Notes: generated by a model from the sequence alone, not told the origin. Positions 1 through 9,078 are shown, counted from the first letter of the stretch. The stretch: 44,764 nucleotides of DNA from Paenibacillus plantarum (GCF_013141695.1 NZ_WHNY01000079.1:1-44764); one strand, 5' to 3'. A program made the numbers and translations.

Positions 1-1
1 T

Positions 2-487
2 GTTAATTGGTCAGTCGTAGTAAAAAAACAGGGGAGAGATTATAAAGATATAGGTTTTGAATTTCGGAAATCTGATGTATTACATGGAATCCTTCTCTTC
101 TTTGGAATCTATATTATATATATAATTGCACTTGCAATCTCTCCGAATTTTGGACAGACACCAAAAAATATCGATTTTTTAAAAACAAATGTATCAATTT
201 TCTACTTACTATTTATCATTATTAATCCTTTTTTTGAAGAACTAATTGTTAGAGCATATGCCATAACAGAAGCGAAGTATTTGCTTAAAAATGAAGAAAT
301 TTCAGTGCTAATAAGTACAGTGATACAAACATCATATCATCTATATCAGGGATTAATCCCTGCCTTGTATGCAGGAATAATGTTCTTTGCTTTTTCAATA
401 TATTTTGTGAAGAGTATGAGGATTATCCCTGTTATTATAGTACACTTACTTTTTGACTTCATAACAATGTTAGAGTTGAGTAAATAA
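2..487 (+). CDS. CPBP-family intramembrane glutamic protease, 5' end cut off by the window
   Basis: The reading frame is open from base 2 to the TAA at 485-487, so the N-terminus lies outside the window. The visible part shows the CPBP (Abi/CAAX protease-like) signature in order: an EE..R motif (FFEELIVRA), a second motif with histidine (SYHLYQG), and a C-terminal helix with H..FD (VIIVHLLFDF). These residues form the active site inside the membrane. At least three hydrophobic segments are visible. Family members cleave prenylated or small peptide substrates; many sit near bacteriocin or peptide genes, but no such partner is visible here. An internal ATG at 281 is not the start, because the EE motif lies upstream of it. 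Confidence 0.85.
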   Translation, partial: VNWSVVVKKQGRDYKDIGFEFRKSDVLHGILLFFGIYIIYIIALAISPNFGQTPKNIDFLKTNVSIFYLLFIIINPFFEELIVRAYAITEAKYLLKNEEISVLISTVIQTSYHLYQGLIPALYAGIMFFAFSIYFVKSMRIIPVIIVHLLFDFITMLELSK

Positions 488-1103
488 TAGGCTACATTCT
501 TAAATACTGAGAACGACAAAGCAAATAAAATAGTAAGCAATTGTGTGTGCTAAGGTTGAAGACATAAATAAATTACGAACCTGTATTTTAAATTAAACTA
601 TCGTAAGAACTTTAGTTCAATAGTAAAGTGTAATCTAAGACTATATTTTCGAGTCCTAGTCAGTTGTTGTTTCATTTTCAGGGTTAGTCTAATACTTAAT
701 TTTATCCATCACTTACGTAAACAAGAAGATATACGTAAAATCAAACGCGCGTTAGATAATTTCCTGTAACTACTTACGAATGGATGTAATTTGATATGGC
801 ACGTACCAAAACAGTTACGAGTGACAATAATTTATGCTTAGGCAGTTTAGAACAGGAGCCACAGAGTTAAAATCACAAATGAAGCAGAAGCAGTTTCTTT
901 AACGTGTAATGTATCAAGCAGAATCGGGAGTCCATTAGTCACATTATTGTAAAGTTGTGAATGAATTTAGATATGTTCTCGAATCCATGAAGTAAACGGG
1001 ATAGTTGAAAAGATCGTTGGTTTGTATGGAACTATGTGGTAAAATATAGGTGTATTATTTCGAAACTCAGTTTCACGCAATGAAACTTTGAGGAGGGATT
1101 TAA
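488..1103. other. AT-rich non-coding stretch, possibly decayed
   Basis: No credible ORF on either strand. It holds a tRNA-like degenerate segment at about 605-672 (see findings) and, at its right end, the promoter of the methyltransferase. Small inverted repeats (GAAAC-TCA-GTTTC at 1061-1073) lie in the untranslated leader. The rest shows nothing I can assign. Confidence 0.5.
1017..1045 (+). promoter_or_regulatory. Candidate sigma-A promoter of the methyltransferase gene
   Basis: TTGGTT at 1017-1022 and TAAAAT at 1040-1045 are separated by 17 bp, with transcription expected about 50 bases before the ATG at 1104. Assigned by eye from the consensus only. Confidence 0.45.
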
Positions 1104-1886
1104 ATGCCTATTAACTTCCACGAAGACAAAAACAGAATGACCTATACAACAAGAGATGCCGATGAATCCTGGACTTCTCTAATCGAAAAAAATGTTGATG
1201 TTATTGGTAGTCAAGTTGTTGATATCGGTTGCGGCGGCGGCATTTACACAAAATCCTTTTTAAGTATGGGTGCATCACAGGTGACGGGCGTAGACTTTTC
1301 TGAAGAGATGTTAAAAGGTGCTTCACAGAACTGTATGGATTGCAATAACGTTTTGTTTGTTCAAGGAGATGCTTATGATACGAAACTTCCTGAGGGTGGA
1401 TACGATATAATTTTAGAGAGAGCATTAATTCACCATCTAGTTGACTTGAATAGGTGTTTTAAAGAAGCAAATCGCATTTTGAAAAATAACGGTATTTTAA
1501 TAGTTCAAGATAGGACAGCTAAGGATTGCTTAATGCCAGGAGACGAGAGCCATCTTAGAGGTTATTTTTTTGAGAAGTATCCTAGATTAGTTCATAAAGA
1601 AATTAATCGCCGACATGAATCTAATAATGTGCGACATGCACTCGAATCTAATGGATTTAGACTACTTAGTGAGAATCAGATATGGGAAACTAGACGAAAA
1701 TACAATGATGTTGAATCTTTACATCAAGACCTTCAAGAAAGAACTGGTCGTTCAATTTTGCATGAGTTAACTGATCATGAACTTAATGAGCTATTATTGT
1801 ATATTGAAAGTAAAATTGATGGAACACAACTTCCGATAATTGAAAAAGACTCTTGGACGGTGTGGTTTGCTGTCAAAATAAGTTAA
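1104..1886 (+). CDS. Class I SAM-dependent methyltransferase
   Basis: A 260-residue protein with a Rossmann-type methyltransferase domain in its N-terminal half. Motif I reads VVDIGCGGGIYT (residues about 38-49), followed by the acidic residue that ends beta-2 (VTGVDFSEEML) and a motif II/III region with DIILERALIHH. This is the Methyltransf_11/25 type that uses S-adenosylmethionine on a small molecule; the substrate cannot be read from the sequence. The start is supported by GAGGAGGG just upstream. It stands alone with its own promoter candidate, and a hairpin follows. The C-terminal 120 residues are typical of stand-alone members and carry no second domain I recognise. Confidence 0.85.
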   Translation: MPINFHEDKNRMTYTTRDADESWTSLIEKNVDVIGSQVVDIGCGGGIYTKSFLSMGASQVTGVDFSEEMLKGASQNCMDCNNVLFVQGDAYDTKLPEGGYDIILERALIHHLVDLNRCFKEANRILKNNGILIVQDRTAKDCLMPGDESHLRGYFFEKYPRLVHKEINRRHESNNVRHALESNGFRLLSENQIWETRRKYNDVESLHQDLQERTGRSILHELTDHELNELLLYIESKIDGTQLPIIEKDSWTVWFAVKIS

Positions 1887-1912
1887 GCTAACACTAGAAA
1901 GCACAATAAACA

Positions 1913-1939
1913 GGAACAGATTGCCGCGGCAGCTGCTCC
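1913..1939. terminator. Hairpin after the methyltransferase gene
   Basis: An imperfect inverted repeat centred on TGCCGCGGCA with outer GGA.CAG/CTG.TCC arms. No T-tract follows directly, so it is a weak terminator or one of the dispersed intergenic hairpin repeats of this genome. Confidence 0.4.
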
Positions 1940-2010
1940 TTATGTGTAAACAAGCTTATGCGCGCTTTTTTATTGTTATACAACATATGGATTTGGTTTG
2001 AATGACAGAC

Positions 2011-2562
2011 TCATTCTTTAAAATAGGGCGTAATCCCTCTTGAATATAGGTTCTCCACTAACTTGAAAAATTCTCCTGATGATACATCCTGTTGACGCTG
2101 GAGCCAAAGACGAAATAGAGAAAGGGAAGTTGTCAGGTAAAACTCAATGAAGTATGGCGTTAAGGAATGGTTTTGTGGAACGTTTAATTCTAATTGATCC
2201 AAAGTGATTTCATTTTTTAAGCGTTTTAAAAAACGGGCACTTCCATAATCACCCAAAAGGGCATTAAGAACCAGAAGATGTTCTCTTTTGTCCAGACAAT
2301 AGAGCGTATCTTGAACCGTATGCATCGATAGCTCTTTATTCGCCATTTCTTTTTTCATGTCATTCAATAAGTCATTTTCAACAGTGTCTAACAATTCGTA
2401 AATATCAGTAAAGTATTGATAAAAGGTGCTGCGGTTATATCCTGACTTATTCGCAATTTCCTGAACCGAAATTTTCTCAATCGGCTTTTGGCTATATAAC
2501 TCACAAAAAATTTCTACAAACTTTTGTCTTGTTTTCTCCGTTATCTCGGGTTGCTTTTGCAT
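2011..2562 (-). CDS. TetR/AcrR-family transcriptional regulator
   Basis: A 183-residue protein with an N-terminal TetR helix-turn-helix at residues about 10-55 (ISVQEIANKSGYNRSTFYQYF is the recognition region) and a helical C-terminal ligand domain without a recognisable subfamily. The start has GGAGGG five bases upstream. It is divergent from an NADP-dependent oxidoreductase gene, and a 22-bp palindrome lies between them. The usual reading is that it represses the divergent gene and itself until a ligand binds; the ligand is unknown. Confidence 0.9.
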   Translation of the reverse strand: MQKQPEITEKTRQKFVEIFCELYSQKPIEKISVQEIANKSGYNRSTFYQYFTDIYELLDTVENDLLNDMKKEMANKELSMHTVQDTLYCLDKREHLLVLNALLGDYGSARFLKRLKNEITLDQLELNVPQNHSLTPYFIEFYLTTSLSLFRLWLQRQQDVSSGEFFKLVENLYSRGITPYFKE

Positions 2563-2651
2563 GTTTCCCTCCTACTAGCGAATAAGAATATCATCCGACA
2601 AATCATAATAAACTGATGGTTGATCAAGGGGAAATGAAGAATTATAATCAC

Positions 2652-2673
2652 ATCATACAACATGTTGTCTGAT
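2652..2673. promoter_or_regulatory. Palindromic operator between TetR gene and oxidoreductase gene
   Basis: A 22-bp inverted repeat with one non-matching pair. The core is the perfect 12-bp palindrome ACAACATGTTGT (2657-2668), flanked by ATCA (2652-2655) and TGAT (2670-2673). Its size, symmetry and position in the 140-bp divergent gap fit a TetR-dimer binding site controlling both genes. Confidence 0.7.
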
Positions 2674-2710
2674 TATCAAAAGGGAATGCTAATAAGTAGG
2701 GGTGGTTTTA

Positions 2711-3634
2711 ATGTCAGCAAAACAAGATCGAATTTTAATTTTTGGTGCAGGTGTCATCGGCAGCATGTACGCAATTAAGCTTATTGAAGCAGGGTTTGAC
2801 GTTAGCTTGTTTGCACATTCTAATAGATTTAAATCATTAAGAGAAAATGGCCTGCAATATATAGAAAAAGGTACAGTTAGATCGATACAAGTGAATGTCA
2901 TTGATACGCTCGAAAATGACGATGTATACGATTTTATTTTCGTTACCGTTCGTTATGATCGGTCCGAATCAGCGTTGTTAGCGCTAAAAGATAATCAAAG
3001 CAAACATATAGTTACGATGACTAGTAATTCAATTGGATTTTCTTCGTGGCTGGATATCGTAGGGGATAGACTTTTACCAGCTTTTCCCGGCTTCGGCGGA
3101 CAGATTAAAGATGGCGTATTGCATGCTCGATTTCTACCAAAGTTTATAGCGGCAACTGCATTTGGAGAAATTAATGGTGTAGTGACAGAACGCATAGAAA
3201 ACCTCGCAAAATTATTTAAAACAGCAAAGCTTCCCTACGTTATTAAAAAGGATATACAAGCGTATCTAATCACACATTCCGTATCAGACATTGCCTTGTT
3301 GAGCGTTTTGCATGCTGAGAATAAGATAATTGACAAAAAAACAGCCAGAACCAGAAAGACGGCACGCAAAATAACAGTCACTTTAAAAGCGAATCTAAGG
3401 GCAATACAAAAAGCAGGCGTTTCAATTGATCCACCCATGCTTAAATTGGTGCTTAAATTTCCAAACTTATTATTGGATCTTTTCTTTATGACATGGCTAC
3501 GAACTAAAATGGTTAGGGATATGCTGTTGCCGGATTATGCGAATAATGCGAACAATGAGATTGTGCAGCTGAGTAATGATTTAACGAAATTTTTAAGTCA
3601 AAATGATATCAAATCGGAAATACATGTTCACTAA
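2711..3634 (+). CDS. Ketopantoate reductase-family (ApbA/PanE-like) oxidoreductase
   Basis: A 307-residue protein starting MSAKQDR. The frame also offers a GTG three codons earlier (2702), but the AGGGG at 2698-2702 is well spaced only for the ATG at 2711. The N-terminus is a Rossmann NADP-binding fold with GAGVIGSMYAIKL (G-x-G-x-x-G). The middle has the ApbA-type segment FVTVRYDRSESAL, and the C-terminal half is helical as in 6-phosphogluconate-dehydrogenase-like proteins. PanE reduces 2-dehydropantoate for CoA synthesis, but here the gene is paired with a TetR regulator rather than pan genes. A specialised substrate is therefore more likely than a housekeeping role. Confidence 0.8.
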   Translation: MSAKQDRILIFGAGVIGSMYAIKLIEAGFDVSLFAHSNRFKSLRENGLQYIEKGTVRSIQVNVIDTLENDDVYDFIFVTVRYDRSESALLALKDNQSKHIVTMTSNSIGFSSWLDIVGDRLLPAFPGFGGQIKDGVLHARFLPKFIAATAFGEINGVVTERIENLAKLFKTAKLPYVIKKDIQAYLITHSVSDIALLSVLHAENKIIDKKTARTRKTARKITVTLKANLRAIQKAGVSIDPPMLKLVLKFPNLLLDLFFMTWLRTKMVRDMLLPDYANNANNEIVQLSNDLTKFLSQNDIKSEIHVH

Positions 3635-3730
3635 GAATTTAATAATGGTGAAGGATGGAGAGAGTCCCTTGCAATAGGCTTTGCGTTTGGAAAATTCAAC
3701 TGAATTAGTCATGAAGGGATTAAGTTAATA

Positions 3731-4195
3731 ATGAGAATTAACAAATATATATTTTTAATTTGTTCATTAATTATTTCAATCTTAATTAGTTACTTTTATA
3801 GTGCATATTTTTTTGAGTTGTTTACAGACGAGGAATATGTTGAGTCACTGAACTTGCCATCAGATGGCGATAGTCTTGGCATACCTATAGCTGGAGCATT
3901 AATAGTGAGTTTTTTCTTTGCAATAATTCATTTATTTCTACATATCATTTTTTTTATTTTTACGATAATAGATCGAAGAAAAGAATTCCTTTTTCATTTA
4001 ATTGAAAGTAAGAAGTGGATTAATATATTAAGGATTCTTAATATACTAATTCTAGTAGGAATTTTAGTTTCTTATTTGTTGTCATTCAGAAAACTGTATT
4101 TGAATGAACTCATGTTTAACTTAACACTTATAATATCGATTACTTTTTATATAGAATGGATAATATTCATTTCTCAGAGAAAAACCATCCAATAG
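3731..4195 (+). CDS. Hypothetical four-helix membrane protein
   Basis: A 154-residue, AT-rich gene. Hydrophobic segments lie at residues about 5-27, 51-79, 95-117 and 127-147, with an acidic loop after the first (FTDEEYVES) and a basic loop after the second (DRRKEF). No family recognised. A purine-rich GAAGGGA about 12 bases before the ATG is a modest ribosome binding site. Strong hairpins with T-runs at 4381-4446 could terminate its transcript. Confidence 0.6.
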   Translation: MRINKYIFLICSLIISILISYFYSAYFFELFTDEEYVESLNLPSDGDSLGIPIAGALIVSFFFAIIHLFLHIIFFIFTIIDRRKEFLFHLIESKKWINILRILNILILVGILVSYLLSFRKLYLNELMFNLTLIISITFYIEWIIFISQRKTIQ

Positions 4196-4380
4196 ATGTC
4201 ATGTTACTTTTGTTGAGCTATTAGGTTGGTTATTTATTTCTTCAAAGAAGGATATCCCCATTCCAGAGCATATCCGCTTTGACGGATTCGGAAGCCATAA
4301 AAGTAATGGAGTCTCTCTATGAAGATAATCGGTTAGCTGAAAGATTTAAGTGTCGGTTGTCAAGAAAATTGTCCGAATGA

Positions 4381-4406
4381 AGTCCGCGTAAACCCGCGGA
4401 CTTTTC
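4381..4406 (+). terminator. Rho-independent terminator hairpin 1
   Basis: AGTCCGCG (4381-4388), loop TAAACC, CGCGGACT (4395-4402), then TTT. A diverged copy with the same flank (ATTGTCCGAAT) sits at 28983-29017, so the hairpin belongs to a repeat family. Confidence 0.6.
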
Positions 4407-4414
4407 GTATTATC

Positions 4415-4446
4415 AGGTTAACCAGAAATTCTGGTTGGCCTTTTTT
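4415..4446 (+). terminator. Rho-independent terminator hairpin 2
   Basis: AACCAG/CTGGTT around AAATT, reinforced by AGG/CCT, followed by six T residues (4441-4446). The inverted copy at 44091-44124 shares the AACCAG...CTGGTTAACCT core and the TAATACGAA flank. Confidence 0.65.
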
Positions 4447-4608
4447 AAGCTCGGTATAAGATGGCGATAGCCGGGAGAACGAGCGGCTTTTAGGAGAAAA
4501 ACCCCGGACAAAAAACTGTTCTCCCACTGCCATCCAATAACCATGTTTGAAGTGGTAGAGACCCCGATCCGCCAAAATGGCGGCTGTTTTATTTTATCGG
4601 AACAACTT

Positions 4609-6912
4609 CTAGTCATTGCAGGAATCGAGGGTATTATCAACAGAAGTGTTAGATCCCAAAGTAGCTTTTTGCCGGTAATCGTTCGGTGTTACCCCATTTG
4701 TTTTCTTAAACACTTTGAAGAAATAAGGGCTGCTGGCAAAGCCGACTTGCTCCGCAATGTCGTTGATGGAGGCGTTGGAATAGGTCAGTAATTCCTTGGC
4801 TTTGTCGATGCGTACCTCAAGGATATAATCCGGAATCGATTTGGCCGTCATTTTCTTGAATAGCCTTCCCAAATAGGCTGGAGACATGCCAACGGTATCG
4901 GCCACACTTACAAGGGATAAGTTTGGATCCATGTATTGTTCCTGTACGAGTGAGATGACATTGAATGAAAGCTCTTCATAACGTGATTTTTTCTTGACTT
5001 CCGGATCAGATATCAACTGTTCGTACAGATGGAAAAAGTTTTTTTCAATCTCGTCCAATGTCTCCAATTGATTAATTAGGGTAACAAATGGACTATTCTT
5101 GATGTCGGGAATGTGGCTGCCATTTATTCTCATGGTATCGAGACATCTACTGAATGAGAAAGCCAGATGAGTAAGGGTTAGTTGAATGGTCGGGTAGTTA
5201 TTGGTTGATACGGCTTGGTTGATGATGTCCGCATAGCGCATCTTCGCTTCCTCTATTTTGCCGGATAGCAAGGCTTCTGAGAAGACCTGCCCTTTTTGAG
5301 AGGGATACATGAAATGGTCGGATGTATCTTCGCCTAGCGTCTCGACATCGATGATGCTTTGGTGACCATACACAAGTCTATACTGAGAAGCCTGCACCGT
5401 TTCTTGGTATACCTCATGGATGCCATCACTCCAATGGAAACGGGCAGAGATGGTGGCAGTCAAGGTGAGATGGAGATAAGACTGTACAGATGTTTGCACC
5501 TGACGGATCAGCTCATACAGGGTTTGATCACAGGCTTCTCGGTCGTCATTGTCTATATTCAATACGATGACTAACTGATCGTTCTCCATATCAACAGCTT
5601 CTGGGGGATAATGTTCCGCAATGAGTTCAGAAGCGATATTCATCATAGAAAATTTGAGTAGCCTGCGGTCCGTATAAGGATAGTCAGAACAAAACGAGAC
5701 ATAATGGTCGATTTGTAATAAGAGAAGTACCAAGGGCCGATCCATTCGCAGGTCAATATGAAGCTTCGTAAAATGTTTGGACAGGTTGTTGGCATTTCCT
5801 TCTGTGTCCCTTAGCAAATTTCGCAAAAACTCCTGCTTATCCTGATGAAAACGATCTCTTTTCTCGATTTGAAGCACATTCAAGTTCGTTAATGCGGTAT
5901 GAATTGGCCTATACAGCCTTCGAGAAAGTACATAGGAAATCGCCATCCCCACCAAGAGAATCACAATCCCGATCAGCAGAGTCAACTGCTTCATCCGATC
6001 AATTTTGGCGATGATGCGTTCGTACGGAATCGTACGGATAAACGTCCAGTCCAGTGCATCGTTGGAGACATAAATGACCAGTGACTTCACGCCGTCCACA
6101 TTGTCCACGAAATAACCGGATTGCTGATCGGACTGACGAATCTGCTGAATATAAGTTTGGTCGGTTATATCGCTAAACATGGGCATCTGCTGGTTGCTGA
6201 TAATCAAATGACCCTTCGCATTAATGATGAAAGTATTACTTGGCGCTCCAGCATCCAACGCCTGAATCGTATCGCGCATCCACTGCTCGGAGATATTTAG
6301 AACTACGACACTGTCTAGCTTCTCACTGTTCCCAGGTAGATCGTGAAACAAATAGGTATACACACTGACCATCTTTGTTTCACCACCGGCAGATCTTTCT
6401 GGAATTAAGCGAGGAATGGGGCTGAACTCTTTATAGCTTCGAAAATTTTGGATGAGAGACAAAGCTTCTTTATCAATGAATGTCGTTTTGCTTTGAACAG
6501 TTTCGTCGATAACCGGGGAAGTAATATAAAATGTTTCCGATTGATCATTATAAATGTAGATAGAGTGAATAAATGGTGTGATGTACCGATACGTGTGTAA
6601 TTTGTCTAAAGCGCTATTATTCTCAACCGGATTGCGGGAAGGGTAATACAACAGCTGTGCAATGGCTGGGTCGGAATACACGAGGAGGGCAAGTGTCTGG
6701 GCAGAGTCATTCATAAACTTAACGCTGAAGCTCGCTTGGGACAGGCTCGTTTTCTCCGAATCGTTAATATGAGAGAAGATGACCTTAACAAAATTCATAT
6801 ATAGGATCAATGAAACAACAAAAAGAGTAACGACAATAGAGACGACAAGTGATAAAAGCAGCTTGGCGTAAAAACGATTAGTGTTAGTGGAAGCTGTTTG
6901 TTCCGTTATCAT
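4609..6912 (-). CDS. Membrane-anchored AraC-family regulator of a polysaccharide transporter locus
   Basis: A 767-residue protein. The ATG at 6912 is chosen over one 23 codons upstream because GGTGGAGGT lies just before it and the sequence then begins at the membrane anchor. TM1 spans about residues 17-40, an extracellular Cache-like sensor region about 45-285, TM2 about 288-312, then a linker with a GGDEF-fold-like region typical of this architecture, and a C-terminal AraC helix-turn-helix pair at about 655-755 (LSLVSVADTVGMSPAYLGRLF and INDIAEQVGFASSPYFFKVFKK). Such one-protein sensors stand beside lplABC-type operons in Paenibacillus and activate them when they sense an extracellular saccharide. 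Here it is divergent from the permease genes that begin 260 bp away. Confidence 0.88.
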   Translation of the reverse strand: MITEQTASTNTNRFYAKLLLSLVVSIVVTLFVVSLILYMNFVKVIFSHINDSEKTSLSQASFSVKFMNDSAQTLALLVYSDPAIAQLLYYPSRNPVENNSALDKLHTYRYITPFIHSIYIYNDQSETFYITSPVIDETVQSKTTFIDKEALSLIQNFRSYKEFSPIPRLIPERSAGGETKMVSVYTYLFHDLPGNSEKLDSVVVLNISEQWMRDTIQALDAGAPSNTFIINAKGHLIISNQQMPMFSDITDQTYIQQIRQSDQQSGYFVDNVDGVKSLVIYVSNDALDWTFIRTIPYERIIAKIDRMKQLTLLIGIVILLVGMAISYVLSRRLYRPIHTALTNLNVLQIEKRDRFHQDKQEFLRNLLRDTEGNANNLSKHFTKLHIDLRMDRPLVLLLLQIDHYVSFCSDYPYTDRRLLKFSMMNIASELIAEHYPPEAVDMENDQLVIVLNIDNDDREACDQTLYELIRQVQTSVQSYLHLTLTATISARFHWSDGIHEVYQETVQASQYRLVYGHQSIIDVETLGEDTSDHFMYPSQKGQVFSEALLSGKIEEAKMRYADIINQAVSTNNYPTIQLTLTHLAFSFSRCLDTMRINGSHIPDIKNSPFVTLINQLETLDEIEKNFFHLYEQLISDPEVKKKSRYEELSFNVISLVQEQYMDPNLSLVSVADTVGMSPAYLGRLFKKMTAKSIPDYILEVRIDKAKELLTYSNASINDIAEQVGFASSPYFFKVFKKTNGVTPNDYRQKATLGSNTSVDNTLDSCND

Positions 6913-7175
6913 GTCCGTACCTCCACCTATCCAATAAGTTGATCTAAGTGGAACCATTATAAGCAACCGAACGGGATGCACACAACCTTTTTATTACCTG
7001 TTTATCAAATTTACAGTTATGTACGATTTTTAGAGTGGTTTTTTCATTGAAAATAGAGCGGCACACACCGATTTGCAGTTTTTTTGAGAGAAAGAAACCG
7101 TTACAGTGTTGTTAGGTAAGACGGCAGGCATATACCGTTGACTTACAAAAGAATATGAAGGAGGAAGCAGCTTAT

Positions 7176-8174
7176 ATGAATGCAGTTGGTACCGAACCGG
7201 CTTCTAACAGGCTCCCAGATATTGAAACCGGAAGGGGAAGTATTGCACCCAAACCAAAGAATAGAGGACTTCTATATGAAATGAAAAAAAACAAAGTATT
7301 GTTTCTGATGCTGTTACCGGCCGTCATTTGGTTTATCGTCTTTGCTTATTTTCCAATGACAGGACTTGTACTAGCTTTCAAAAACTACAATTACACGGAC
7401 GGTATTTTCAATAGCCCGTGGGTTGGGTTTGATAATTTCAAGTTTTTGTTCGTTTCTGGGGCGATTTATCGGATAACAACCAACACCATTGTATACAATT
7501 TTGTTTTCATTGGGTTAGGCACGGTAACTCAGATTGCAGCAGCTGTCTTTTTGAGTGAAATGACGGGGAAATACTTTAAAAAATTGAGCCAATCGCTGAT
7601 GTTCCTGCCTTACTTTATCTCCTATGTATTGCTTGGCGCTTTCGTGTACAATATATTCAACTTCGAATTTGGCTCTCTAAATACGTTGTTGAAAACGTTT
7701 AACCTAGCGCCTATGGATGCTTATGGCACGCCTTGGATTTGGAAATATATCATTAGCTGTTTCTATTTATGGAAATGGATCGGCTACGGATCTATCATAT
7801 ATCTAGCAGCAATCATGAGCATCAATAGTGAGTATTATGAAGCGGGGCGTATGGACGGAGCAACAGTCTTCCAAGAAATTCGCTACATTACGCTGCCACT
7901 TATTATGCCTACTGTAGTCATCCTGTTCTTGTTCAACATCGGTTCGCTTTTACGAGGGCAATTTGATCTCTTTTATCAATTGATTGGTGATAACGGAAAT
8001 TTGTTTGAAGCTACGGATATTATTGACACTTACGTCTTCCGGGCATTAACACGAAGCTTCGATATTGGCATGGGATCGGCAGTCGGATTTTATCAGTCGG
8101 TATTCGGACTCCTGCTCGTTGTCACTGTCAATTACATCATTAAAAAAATCAACAGCGATTATGCGTTGTTTTAA
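7176..8174 (+). CDS. lplB: ABC transporter permease, LplB/sugar type
   Basis: A 332-residue integral membrane protein of the binding-protein-dependent (MalF/LplB) type. The GAAGGAGGAA at 7157-7165 sets the start at the ATG at 7176; an in-frame ATG at 7155 lies before the ribosome site. About six membrane spans are visible, and the EAA loop that contacts the ATPase reads YYEAGRMDGATVFQEIRYI. No ATPase gene is present. LplABC-type importers commonly share a general MsmX-type ATPase encoded elsewhere. It is first in an operon with the second permease, binding protein and lyase. The symbol is given by family resemblance. Confidence 0.88.
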   Translation: MNAVGTEPASNRLPDIETGRGSIAPKPKNRGLLYEMKKNKVLFLMLLPAVIWFIVFAYFPMTGLVLAFKNYNYTDGIFNSPWVGFDNFKFLFVSGAIYRITTNTIVYNFVFIGLGTVTQIAAAVFLSEMTGKYFKKLSQSLMFLPYFISYVLLGAFVYNIFNFEFGSLNTLLKTFNLAPMDAYGTPWIWKYIISCFYLWKWIGYGSIIYLAAIMSINSEYYEAGRMDGATVFQEIRYITLPLIMPTVVILFLFNIGSLLRGQFDLFYQLIGDNGNLFEATDIIDTYVFRALTRSFDIGMGSAVGFYQSVFGLLLVVTVNYIIKKINSDYALF

Positions 8175-8188
8175 CGGAGGGAGTACGC

Positions 8189-9064
8189 ATGACTAAAGAC
8201 AGAATTGCTTTTCAAGCGATAGGGTATTTGTTTATCGGCGTGGTGGCCATCTTGTGCCTGATTCCCTTCTTGTTGCTGATATCCGCTTCGATTACCGAGA
8301 ATGAGTCCATTTTCAAGGATGGTTACAGGTTAATTCCATCCAAATTCTCATTGGAGGCGTATCAAGTCATTTTCAAAGCGCCAATGGACATGCTTCGAGC
8401 TTACAGCGTAACGATCCAACTGACACTACTTGGGACGATTACCGGTTTATTCGTCACATCCATGACGGCGTACGTTCTTCAGCGGTATGATTTCAAATAT
8501 CGGAATCACTTTGCCTTTTTCTTCTATTTTACAACACTGTTCAGTGGGGGATTAATTCCAGCTTATATCCTGGTCGTCCGATATTTGCAGTTGAAGGATC
8601 ACTTCCTTTCTTTATTACTGCCGGGGCTGCTCAGCGCTTGGCTGATCTTCCTGATGAGGAACTTTATAAAGACGATTCCAGATGCAATTATCGAGTCAGC
8701 CAAGATGGATGGGGCAGGCGATTTTAAGATATTCATCCGGCTTATTTTGCCGCTAGCAACTCCGGGACTAGCTACAATTGGACTGTTCATTGCGCTTAAT
8801 TATTGGAACGATTGGTTTCACGCGATGTTATATATCGAAGATCGGAAGCTCTTTCCGCTGCAATATTTCTTGTACAACATGCTGAATAAAGCAAAGTTTG
8901 CAGAAACGGTTGTTTCCGAAGCGTCCATCGTCTTGCCAGAAGTGCCAACGGAGTCGCTCAAAATGGCTATGGCGGTTGTGGCGACAGGGCCCATTGTATT
9001 CCTCTATCCATTCGTTCAGAAATATTTTGTAAAAGGGCTGACGATTGGCGCGATCAAAGGCTAA
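8189..9064 (+). CDS. lplC: ABC transporter permease, LplC/sugar type
   Basis: A 291-residue MalG/LplC-like permease beginning 14 bases after the previous stop with GGAGGG before the ATG. The EAA loop is IIESAKMDGAGDFKIFIRLI, followed by the conserved LPLATPGLATIG. It forms the second half of the membrane channel with the upstream gene. The C-terminus KYFVKGLTIGAIKG is the typical ending of this family. Confidence 0.9.
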   Translation: MTKDRIAFQAIGYLFIGVVAILCLIPFLLLISASITENESIFKDGYRLIPSKFSLEAYQVIFKAPMDMLRAYSVTIQLTLLGTITGLFVTSMTAYVLQRYDFKYRNHFAFFFYFTTLFSGGLIPAYILVVRYLQLKDHFLSLLLPGLLSAWLIFLMRNFIKTIPDAIIESAKMDGAGDFKIFIRLILPLATPGLATIGLFIALNYWNDWFHAMLYIEDRKLFPLQYFLYNMLNKAKFAETVVSEASIVLPEVPTESLKMAMAVVATGPIVFLYPFVQKYFVKGLTIGAIKG

Positions 9065-9066
9065 AT

Positions 9067-9078
9067 CCGCTAAAGCGG
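9067..9078 (+). other. Small intercistronic hairpin
   Basis: CCGCT-AA-AGCGG directly after the second permease stop and 44 bases before the binding-protein start. Hairpins here often protect or process the downstream binding-protein mRNA so that it is made in excess; that role is inferred. Confidence 0.4.

Larger units (their letters stand above)
4196..4608. other. Intergenic region with hairpins and repeat copies
   Basis: No convincing gene. Overlapping minus-strand frames of 71 and 75 codons resemble nothing I know and run through hairpins. The region holds two terminator-like hairpins (4381-4446) that are copies of dispersed repeats also seen at 28983-29017 and 44091-44124. A further GC hairpin (CCGCCA-AAA-TGGCGG) lies at 4569-4583. 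Confidence 0.5.

Noticed and set aside
4360..4640. Two overlapping minus-strand frames of 71 and 75 codons
   Set aside because: They run through terminator hairpins, lack ribosome sites and match no family.
7093..7106. Possible catabolite-responsive (cre) element before the permease operon
   Set aside because: AGAAACCGTTACAG matches only the middle of the consensus and fails at four of the fixed positions, so it is not reliable.
7155..7175. Upstream ATG for the LplB-type permease
   Set aside because: It lies before the GGAGGAA ribosome site, which is correctly spaced only for the ATG at 7176.
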